From the NCBI GenBank assembly GCA_029961685.1, contig JARWKL010000010.1:13413931-13477930 (forward strand): 64,000 nt of DNA, read 5' to 3'. Shown piece by piece: positions 51,405-62,664 of the stretch; positions within the stretch are counted from its first letter, which is position 1, and each line of letters starts with the position of its first letter. The DNA comes from Aristolochia californica (lineage: Eukaryota > Streptophyta > Magnoliopsida > Piperales > Aristolochiaceae). The notes beneath the pieces are model-generated. The model was given only the letters and a program-made list of their open reading frames with translations, made no database searches and was not told the DNA's origin. A program made the translations under genes and the position numbers.

Positions 51405-52812
51405 GAATTCAACTTTTTCTACCCCCCCCCCCCCCCCCCAATTTTTGGCCACTTGCATCCTCAACATGCTTGTGGCATGCACACCCACCACACCTAAAGC
51501 ATGTTGGGATCAGTTACAAGTCCCTTTCCTATAAAATTCCACCGAGCTATTATTAGGGGGTTGTACTAGTGGAATTTCCCAAACATGGATTTTGGGGTTC
51601 ATTTTTAGTGCGTGATATAATTTTCTATTTATTATTATAGTTTTCAAATTTTTTTGCACACATGAACTCTAAAATTTTCATTTTGTTGTGATCTTATATG
51701 TTTTTTGTTTACGAGGAAAAATGGGAGTCACAAGTTTGTTCCTGAAAAAAAAAAAAATTTGAACATCCAAAATGGGATGCACAAATGCTGAGAGAGATAA
51801 TTCCAAAGACTATCTGTGATTTTTAAGGATAGGCAAAAAAGTGGGTTGTTTGGCTCTGGTTAATATCCAACCACTTGAGAATTCAACTATTTCCACCCCC
51901 CCTTAATTTTTGGCCACTTGCATCCTCAACATGCTTGTGGCATGCACACCCACCACACTTAAAGCATGTTGGGATCAGTTACAAGTCCCTTTCCTATAAA
52001 ATTCAACCAAGCTATTATTAGGGGGTTGTAAAGGTGGAATTTCCCAAACATGGATTTTGGGGTTCATTTTTAGTGCGTGAAATAATTTTCTATTCACTAT
52101 TATAGTTTTGAAATTTTTCTGCACAGATGAACTCTATACTTTTCATTTTGTTGCGATCTTATATCTTTTTTGTTTACGAGGAAAAATGGGACTCACTAGT
52201 TTGGACCTGAACAAAAAAAATTTTTTGAACATCCAAAATGGGGATGCACAAATGCTGGGAGAGATAATTCCAAAGAGTATTTGTGATTCTTAAGGATAGG
52301 CAAAAAAGTGGGTTGTTTGGTTCTGGTAAATATCCAACCACTTGAGAATTCAACTTTTTCGACCCCCCCATATTTTTTGCCACTTGCTTCCTCAACATGC
52401 TTGTGGCATGCACACCCACTACACTTAAAGCATGTTGGGATCAGTTAGAAGTCCCTTTCCTATAAAATTCCACCAAGCTATTATTAGGGGGTTGTACTAG
52501 TGGAATTTCCCAAACATGGATTTTGGGGTTCATTTTTAGTGCGTGAAATAATTTTCTATTCATTATTATAGTTTTCAAATTTTTTTGCACACATGAACTC
52601 TAAAATTTTCATTTTGTTGCGCTCTTATATCTTTTTTGTTTACGAGGAAATATGTGAGTCACAAGTTTGGACCTGAAAAAAACAAAAATTTTGAAAATCC
52701 AAAAATGGGGATGCACAAATGCATGGAGAGATAATTCCAAAGAGTCTTTGTGATTTTTAAGGATAGGCAAAGAAGTGGGTTGTTGAGCTCTTGTAAATAT
52801 CCAACCACTTGA
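51405..52812 (+). repeat. D copy 9, 1408 bp
   Basis: C-tract 51422-51439 (18 C), five T; polymorphic site (52139) C. Confidence 0.95.
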
Positions 52813-54221
52813 GAATTCAACTTTTTCTACCCCCCCCCCCCCCCCCCCAATTTTTGGCCACTTGCATCCTCAACATGCTTGTGGCATGCACACCCACCAC
52901 ACCTAAAGCATGTTGGGATCAGTTACAAGTCCCTTTCCTATAAAATTCCACCGAGCTATTATTAGGGGGTTGTACTAGTGGAATTTCCCAAACATGGATT
53001 TTGGGGTTCATTTTTAGTGCGTGATATAATTTTCTATTTATTATTATAGTTTTCAAATTTTTTTGCACACATGAACTCTAAAATTTTCATTTTGTTGTGA
53101 TCTTATATGTTTTTTGTTTACGAGGAAAAATGGGAGTCACAAGTTTGTTCCTGAAAAAAAAAAAAATTTGAACATCCAAAATGGGATGCACAAATGCTGA
53201 GAGAGATAATTCCAAAGACTATCTGTGATTTTTAAGGATAGGCAAAAAAGTGGGTTGTTTGGCTCTGGTTAATATCCAACCACTTGAGAATTCAACTATT
53301 TCCACCCCCCCTTAATTTTTGGCCACTTGCATCCTCAACATGCTTGTGGCATGCACACCCACCACACTTAAAGCATGTTGGGATCAGTTACAAGTCCCTT
53401 TCCTATAAAATTCAACCAAGCTATTATTAGGGGGTTGTAAAGGTGGAATTTCCCAAACATGGATTTTGGGGTTCATTTTTAGTGCGTGAAATAATTTTCT
53501 ATTCACTATTATAGTTTTGAAATTTTTCTGCACAGATGAACTCTATAATTTTCATTTTGTTGCGATCTTATATCTTTTTTGTTTACGAGGAAAAATGGGA
53601 CTCACTAGTTTGGACCTGAACAAAAAAAATTTTTTGAACATCCAAAATGGGGATGCACAAATGCTGGGAGAGATAATTCCAAAGAGTATTTGTGATTCTT
53701 AAGGATAGGCAAAAAAGTGGGTTGTTTGGTTCTGGTAAATATCCAACCACTTGAGAATTCAACTTTTTCGACCCCCCCATATTTTTTGCCACTTGCTTCC
53801 TCAACATGCTTGTGGCATGCACACCCACTACACTTAAAGCATGTTGGGATCAGTTAGAAGTCCCTTTCCTATAAAATTCCACCAAGTTATTATTAGGGGG
53901 TTGTACTAGTGGAATTTCCCAAACATGGATTTTGGGGTTCATTTTTAGTGCGTGAAATAATTTTCTATTCATTATTATAGTTTTCAAATTTTTTTGCACA
54001 CATGAACTCTAAAATTTTCATTTTGTTGCGCTCTTATATCTTTTTTGTTTACGAGAAAATATGTGAGTCACAAGTTTGGACCTGAAAAAAACAAAAATTT
54101 TGAAAATCCAAAAATGGGGATGCACAAATGCATGGAGAGATAATTCCAAAGAGTCTTTGTGATTTTTAAGGATAGGCAAAGAAGTGGGTTGTTGAGCTCT
54201 TGTAAATATCCAACCACTTGA
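52813..54221 (+). repeat. D copy 10, 1409 bp, with marker variants
   Basis: C-tract 52830-52848 (19 C), five T; polymorphic site (53548) A. It carries T at 53887 and A at 54056, each exactly 7,040 bp from the same variants in copy 5. Confidence 0.95.
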
Positions 54222-55629
54222 GAATTCAACTTTTCTACCCCCCCCCCCCCCCCCCCAATTTTTGGCCACTTGCATCCTCAACATGCTTGTGGCATGCACA
54301 CCCACCACACCTAAAGCATGTTGGGATCAGTTACAAGTCCCTTTCCTATAAAATTCCACCGAGCTATTATTAGGGGGTTGTACTAGTGGAATTTCCCAAA
54401 CATGGATTTTGGGGTTCATTTTTAGTGCGTGATATAATTTTCTATTTATTATTATAGTTTTCAAATTTTTTTGCACACATGAACTCTAAAATTTTCATTT
54501 TGTTGTGATCTTATATGTTTTTTGTTTACGAGGAAAAATGGGAGTCACAAGTTTGTTCCTGAAAAAAAAAAAAATTTGAACATCCAAAATGGGATGCACA
54601 AATGCTGAGAGAGATAATTCCAAAGACTATCTGTGATTTTTAAGGATAGGCAAAAAAGTGGGTTGTTTGGCTCTGGTTAATATCCAACCACTTGAGAATT
54701 CAACTATTTCCACCCCCCCTTAATTTTTGGCCACTTGCATCCTCAACATGCTTGTGGCATGCACACCCACCACACTTAAAGCATGTTGGGATCAGTTACA
54801 AGTCCCTTTCCTATAAAATTCAACCAAGCTATTATTAGGGGGTTGTAAAGGTGGAATTTCCCAAACATGGATTTTGGGGTTCATTTTTAGTGCGTGAAAT
54901 AATTTTCTATTCACTATTATAGTTTTGAAATTTTTCTGCACAGATGAACTCTATAATTTTCATTTTGTTGCGATCTTATATCTTTTTTGTTTACGAGGAA
55001 AAATGGGACTCACTAGTTTGGACCTGAACAAAAAAAATTTTTTGAACATCCAAAATGGGGATGCACAAATGCTGGGAGAGATAATTCCAAAGAGTATTTG
55101 TGATTCTTAAGGATAGGCAAAAAAGTGGGTTGTTTGGTTCTGGTAAATATCCAACCACTTGAGAATTCAACTTTTTCGACCCCCCCATATTTTTTGCCAC
55201 TTGCTTCCTCAACATGCTTGTGGCATGCACACCCACTACACTTAAAGCATGTTGGGATCAGTTAGAACTCCCTTTCCTATAAAATTCCACCAAGCTATTA
55301 TTAGGGGGTTGTACTAGTGGAATTTCCCAAACATGGATTTTGGGGTTCATTTTTAGTGCGTGAAATAATTTTCTATTCATTATTATAGTTTTCAAATTTT
55401 TTTGCACACATGAACTCTAAAATTTTCATTTTGTTGCGCTCTTATATCTTTTTTGTTTACGAGGAAATATGTGAGTCACAAGTTTGGACCTGAAAAAAAC
55501 AAAAATTTTGAAAATCCAAAAATGGGGATGCACAAATGCATGGAGAGATAATTCCAAAGAGTCTTTGTGATTTTTAAGGATAGGCAAAGAAGTGGGTTGT
55601 TGAGCTCTTGTAAATATCCAACCACTTGA
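54222..55629 (+). repeat. D copy 11, 1408 bp
   Basis: C-tract 54238-54256 (19 C), four T; polymorphic site (54956) A. A private C at 55268 (GTTAGAACTCC) is seen in no other copy. Confidence 0.95.
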
Positions 55630-57034
55630 GAATTCAACTTTTTCTACCCCCCCCCCCCCCCAATTTTTGGCCACTTGCATCCTCAACATGCTTGTGGCAT
55701 GCACACCCACCACACCTAAAGCATGTTGGGATCAGTTACAAGTCCCTTTCCTATAAAATTCCACCGAGCTATTATTAGGGGGTTGTACTAGTGGAATTTC
55801 CCAAACATGGATTTTGGGGTTCATTTTTAGTGCGTGATATAATTTTCTATTTATTATTATAGTTTTCAAATTTTTTTGCACACATGAACTCTAAAATTTT
55901 CATTTTGTTGTGATCTTATATGTTTTTTGTTTACGAGGAAAAATGGGAGTCACAAGTTTGTTCCTGAAAAAAAAAAAAATTTGAACATCCAAAATGGGAT
56001 GCACAAATGCTGAGAGAGATAATTCCAAAGACTATCTGTGATTTTTAAGGATAGGCAAAAAAGTGGGTTGTTTGGCTCTGGTTAATATCCAACCACTTGA
56101 GAATTCAACTATTTCCACCCCCCCTTAATTTTTGGCCACTTGCATCCTCAACATGCTTGTGGCATGCACACCCACCACACTTAAAGCATGTTGGGATCAG
56201 TTACAAGTCCCTTTCCTATAAAATTCAACCAAGCTATTATTAGGGGGTTGTAAAGGTGGAATTTCCCAAACATGGATTTTGGGGTTCATTTTTAGTGCGT
56301 GAAATAATTTTCTATTCACTATTATAGTTTTGAAATTTTTCTGCACAGATGAACTCTATACTTTTCATTTTGTTGCGATCTTATATCTTTTTTGTTTACG
56401 AGGAAAAATGGGACTCACTAGTTTGGACCTGAACAAAAAAAATTTTTTGAACATCCAAAATGGGGATGCACAAATGCTGGGAGAGATAATTCCAAAGAGT
56501 ATTTGTGATTCTTAAGGATAGGCAAAAAAGTGGGTTGTTTGGTTCTGGTAAATATCCAACCACTTGAGAATTCAACTTTTTCGACCCCCCCATATTTTTT
56601 GCCACTTGCTTCCTCAACATGCTTGTGGCATGCACACCCACTACACTTAAAGCATGTTGGGATCAGTTAGAAGTCCCTTTCCTATAAAATTCCACCAAGC
56701 TATTATTAGGGGGTTGTACTAGTGGAATTTCCCAAACATGGATTTTGGGGTTCATTTTTAGTGCGTGAAATAATTTTCTATTCATTATTATAGTTTTCAA
56801 ATTTTTTTGCACACATGAACTCTAAAATTTTCATTTTGTTGCGCTCTTATATCTTTTTTGTTTACGAGGAAATATGTGAGTCACAAGTTTGGACCTGAAA
56901 AAAACAAAAATTTTGAAAATCCAAAAATGGGGATGCACAAATGCATGGAGAGATAATTCCAAAGAGTCTTTGTGATTTTTAAGGATAGGCAAAGAAGTGG
57001 GTTGTTGAGCTCTTGTAAATATCCAACCACTTGA
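55630..57034 (+). repeat. D copy 12, 1405 bp
   Basis: C-tract 55647-55661 (15 C), five T; polymorphic site (56361) C. Confidence 0.95.
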
Positions 57035-58441
57035 GAATTCAACTTTTTCTACCCCCCCCCCCCCCCCCAATTTTTGGCCACTTGCATCCTCAACATGCTT
57101 GTGGCATGCACACCCACCACACCTAAAGCATGTTGGGATCAGTTACAAGTCCCTTTCCTATAAAATTCCACCGAGCTATTATTAGGGGGTTGTACTAGTG
57201 GAATTTCCCAAACATGGATTTTGGGGTTCATTTTTAGTGCGTGATATAATTTTCTATTTATTATTATAGTTTTCAAATTTTTTTGCACACATGAACTCTA
57301 AAATTTTCATTTTGTTGTGATCTTATATGTTTTTTGTTTACGAGGAAAAATGGGAGTCACAAGTTTGTTCCTGAAAAAAAAAAAAATTTGAACATCCAAA
57401 ATGGGATGCACAAATGCTGAGAGAGATAATTCCAAAGACTATCTGTGATTTTTAAGGATAGGCAAAAAAGTGGGTTGTTTGGCTCTGGTTAATATCCAAC
57501 CACTTGAGAATTCAACTATTTCCACCCCCCCTTAATTTTTGGCCACTTGCATCCTCAACATGCTTGTGGCATGCACACCCACCACACTTAAAGCATGTTG
57601 GGATCAGTTACAAGTCCCTTTCCTATAAAATTCAACCAAGCTATTATTAGGGGGTTGTAAAGGTGGAATTTCCCAAACATGGATTTTGGGGTTCATTTTT
57701 AGTGCGTGAAATAATTTTCTATTCACTATTATAGTTTTGAAATTTTTCTGCACAGATGAACTCTATACTTTTCATTTTGTTGCGATCTTATATCTTTTTT
57801 GTTTACGAGGAAAAATGGGACTCACTAGTTTGGACCTGAACAAAAAAAATTTTTTGAACATCCAAAATGGGGATGCACAAATGCTGGGAGAGATAATTCC
57901 AAAGAGTATTTGTGATTCTTAAGGATAGGCAAAAAAGTGGGTTGTTTGGTTCTGGTAAATATCCAACCACTTGAGAATTCAACTTTTTCGACCCCCCCAT
58001 ATTTTTTGCCACTTGCTTCCTCAACATGCTTGTGGCATGCACACCCACTACACTTAAAGCATGTTGGGATCAGTTAGAAGTCCCTTTCCTATAAAATTCC
58101 ACCAAGCTATTATTAGGGGGTTGTACTAGTGGAATTTCCCAAACATGGATTTTGGGGTTCATTTTTAGTGCGTGAAATAATTTTCTATTCATTATTATAG
58201 TTTTCAAATTTTTTTGCACACATGAACTCTAAAATTTTCATTTTGTTGCACTCTTATATCTTTTTTGTTTACGAGGAAATATGTGAGTCACAAGTTTGGA
58301 CCTGAAAAAAACAAAAATTTTGAAAATCCAAAAATGGGGATGCACAAATGCATGGAGAGATAATTCCAAAGAGTCTTTGTGATTTTTAAGGATAGGCAAA
58401 GAAGTGGGTTGTTGAGCTCTTGTAAATATCCAACCACTTGA
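57035..58441 (+). repeat. D copy 13, 1407 bp
   Basis: C-tract 57052-57068 (17 C), five T; polymorphic site (57768) C. A private A at 58250 (TTGTTGCACTC) removes the CpG present there in the other copies. Confidence 0.95.
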
Positions 58442-59849
58442 GAATTCAACTTTTCTACCCCCCCCCCCCCCCCCCCAATTTTTGGCCACTTGCATCCTCA
58501 ACATGCTTGTGGCATGCACACCCACCACACCTAAAGCATGTTGGGATCAGTTACAAGTCCCTTTCCTATAAAATTCCACCGAGCTATTATTAGGGGGTTG
58601 TACTAGTGGAATTTCCCAAACATGGATTTTGGGGTTCATTTTTAGTGCGTGATATAATTTTCTATTTATTATTATAGTTTTCAAATTTTTTTGCACACAT
58701 GAACTCTAAAATTTTCATTTTGTTGTGATCTTATATGTTTTTTGTTTACGAGGAAAAATGGGAGTCACAAGTTTGTTCCTGAAAAAAAAAAAAATTTGAA
58801 CATCCAAAATGGGATGCACAAATGCTGAGAGAGATAATTCCAAAGACTATCTGTGATTTTTAAGGATAGGCAAAAAAGTGGGTTGTTTGGCTCTGGTTAA
58901 TATCCAACCACTTGAGAATTCAACTATTTCCACCCCCCCTTAATTTTTGGCCACTTGCATCCTCAACATGCTTGTGGCATGCACACCCACCACACTTAAA
59001 GCATGTTGGGATCAGTTACAAGTCCCTTTCCTATAAAATTCAACCAAGCTATTATTAGGGGGTTGTAAAGGTGGAATTTCCCAAACATGGATTTTGGGGT
59101 TCATTTTTAGTGCGTGAAATAATTTTCTATTCACTATTATAGTTTTGAAATTTTTCTGCACAGATGAACTCTATAATTTTCATTTTGTTGCGATCTTATA
59201 TCTTTTTTGTTTACGAGGAAAAATGGGACTCACTAGTTTGGACCTGAACAAAAAAAATTTTTTGAACATCCAAAATGGGGATGCACAAATGCTGGGAGAG
59301 ATAATTCCAAAGAGTATTTGTGATTCTTAAGGATAGGCAAAAAAGTGGGTTGTTTGGTTCTGGTAAATATCCAACCACTTGAGAATTCAACTTTTTCGAC
59401 CCCCCCATATTTTTTGCCACTTGCTTCCTCAACATGCTTGTGGCATGCACACCCACTACACTTAAAGCATGTTGGGATCAGTTAGAAGTCCCTTTCCTAT
59501 AAAATTCCACCAAGCTATTATTAGGGGGTTGTACTAGTGGAATTTCCCAAACATGGATTTTGGGGTTCATTTTTAGTGCGTGAAATAATTTTCTATTCAT
59601 TATTATAGTTTTCAAATTTTTTTGCACACATGAACTCTAAAATTTTCATTTTGTTGCGCTCTTATATCTTTTTTGTTTACGAGGAAATATGTGAGTCACA
59701 AGTTTGGACCTGAAAAAAACAAAAATTTTGAAAATCCAAAAATGGGGATGCACAAATGCATGGAGAGATAATTCCAAAGAGTCTTTGTGATTTTTAAGGA
59801 TAGGCAAAGAAGTGGGTTGTTGAGCTCTTGTAAATATCCAACCACTTGA
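58442..59849 (+). repeat. D copy 14, 1408 bp
   Basis: C-tract 58458-58476 (19 C), four T; polymorphic site (59176) A. Confidence 0.95.
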
Positions 59850-61258
59850 GAATTCAACTTTTTCTACCCCCCCCCCCCCCCCCCCAATTTTTGGCCACTT
59901 GCATCCTCAACATGCTTGTGGCATGCACACCCACCACACCTAAAGCATGTTGGGATCAGTTACAAGTCCCTTTCCTATAAAATTCCACCGAGCTATTATT
60001 AGGGGGTTGTACTAGTGGAATTTCCCAAACATGGATTTTGGGGTTCATTTTTAGTGCGTGATATAATTTTCTATTTATTATTATAGTTTTCAAATTTTTT
60101 TGCACACATGAACTCTAAAATTTTCATTTTGTTGTGATCTTATATGTTTTTTGTTTACGAGGAAAAATGGGAGTCACAAGTTTGTTCCTGAAAAAAAAAA
60201 AAATTTGAACATCCAAAATGGGATGCACAAATGCTGAGAGAGATAATTCCAAAGACTATCTGTGATTTTTAAGGATAGGCAAAAAAGTGGGTTGTTTGGC
60301 TCTGGTTAATATCCAACCACTTGAGAATTCAACTATTTCCACCCCCCCTTAATTTTTGGCCACTTGCATCCTCAACATGCTTGTGGCATGCACACCCACC
60401 ACACTTAAAGCATGTTGGGATCAGTTACAAGTCCCTTTCCTATAAAATTCAACCAAGCTATTATTAGGGGGTTGTAAAGGTGGAATTTCCCAAACATGGA
60501 TTTTGGGGTTCATTTTTAGTGCGTGAAATAATTTTCTATTCACTATTATAGTTTTGAAATTTTTCTGCACAGATGAACTCTATAATTTTCATTTTGTTGC
60601 GATCTTATATCTTTTTTGTTTACGAGGAAAAATGGGACTCACTAGTTTGGACCTGAACAAAAAAAATTTTTTGAACATCCAAAATGGGGATGCACAAATG
60701 CTGGGAGAGATAATTCCAAAGAGTATTTGTGATTCTTAAGGATAGGCAAAAAAGTGGGTTGTTTGGTTCTGGTAAATATCCAACCACTTGAGAATTCAAC
60801 TTTTTCGACCCCCCCATATTTTTTGCCACTTGCTTCCTCAACATGCTTGTGGCATGCACACCCACTACACTTAAAGCATGTTGGGATCAGTTAGAAGTCC
60901 CTTTCCTATAAAATTCCACCAAGCTATTATTAGGGGGTTGTACTAGTGGAATTTCCCAAACATGGATTTTGGGGTTCATTTTTAGTGCGTGAAATAATTT
61001 TCTATTCATTATTATAGTTTTCAAATTTTTTTGCACACATGAACTCTAAAATTTTCATTTTGTTGCGCTCTTATATCTTTTTTGTTTACGAGGAAATATG
61101 TGAGTCACAAGTTTGGACCTGAAAAAAACAAAAATTTTGAAAATCCAAAAATGGGGATGCACAAATGCATGGAGAGATAATTCCAAAGAGTCTTTGTGAT
61201 TTTTAAGGATAGGCAAAGAAGTGGGTTGTTGAGCTCTTGTAAATATCCAACCACTTGA
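59850..61258 (+). repeat. D copy 15, 1409 bp
   Basis: C-tract 59867-59885 (19 C), five T; polymorphic site (60585) A. Confidence 0.95.
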
Positions 61259-62664
61259 GAATTCAACTTTTCTACCCCCCCCCCCCCCCCCAATTTTTGG
61301 CCACTTGCATCCTCAACATGCTTGTGGCATGCACACCCACCACACCTAAAGCATGTTGGGATCAGTTACAAGTCCCTTTCCTATAAAATTCCACCGAGCT
61401 ATTATTAGGGGGTTGTACTAGTGGAATTTCCCAAACATGGATTTTGGGGTTCATTTTTAGTGCGTGATATAATTTTCTATTTATTATTATAGTTTTCAAA
61501 TTTTTTTGCACACATGAACTCTAAAATTTTCATTTTGTTGTGATCTTATATGTTTTTTGTTTACGAGGAAAAATGGGAGTCACAAGTTTGTTCCTGAAAA
61601 AAAAAAAAATTTGAACATCCAAAATGGGATGCACAAATGCTGAGAGAGATAATTCCAAAGACTATCTGTGATTTTTAAGGATAGGCAAAAAAGTGGGTTG
61701 TTTGGCTCTGGTTAATATCCAACCACTTGAGAATTCAACTATTTCCACCCCCCCTTAATTTTTGGCCACTTGCATCCTCAACATGCTTGTGGCATGCACA
61801 CCCACCACACTTAAAGCATGTTGGGATCAGTTACAAGTCCCTTTCCTATAAAATTCAACCAAGCTATTATTAGGGGGTTGTAAAGGTGGAATTTCCCAAA
61901 CATGGATTTTGGGGTTCATTTTTAGTGCGTGAAATAATTTTCTATTCACTATTATAGTTTTGAAATTTTTCTGCACAGATGAACTCTATAATTTTCATTT
62001 TGTTGCGATCTTATATCTTTTTTGTTTACGAGGAAAAATGGGACTCACTAGTTTGGACCTGAACAAAAAAAATTTTTTGAACATCCAAAATGGGGATGCA
62101 CAAATGCTGGGAGAGATAATTCCAAAGAGTATTTGTGATTCTTAAGGATAGGCAAAAAAGTGGGTTGTTTGGTTCTGGTAAATATCCAACCACTTGAGAA
62201 TTCAACTTTTTCGACCCCCCCATATTTTTTGCCACTTGCTTCCTCAACATGCTTGTGGCATGCACACCCACTACACTTAAAGCATGTTGGGATCAGTTAG
62301 AAGTCCCTTTCCTATAAAATTCCACCAAGCTATTATTAGGGGGTTGTACTAGTGGAATTTCCCAAACATGGATTTTGGGGTTCATTTTTAGTGCGTGAAA
62401 TAATTTTCTATTCATTATTATAGTTTTCAAATTTTTTTGCACACATGAACTCTAAAATTTTCATTTTGTTGCGCTCTTATATCTTTTTTGTTTACGAGGA
62501 AATATGTGAGTCACAAGTTTGGACCTGAAAAAAACAAAAATTTTGAAAATCCAAAAATGGGGATGCACAAATGCATGGAGAGATAATTCCAAAGAGTCTT
62601 TGTGATTTTTAAGGATAGGCAAAGAAGTGGGTTGTTGAGCTCTTGTAAATATCCAACCACTTGA
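61259..62664 (+). repeat. D copy 16, 1406 bp
   Basis: C-tract 61275-61291 (17 C), four T; polymorphic site (61991) A. Confidence 0.95.
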
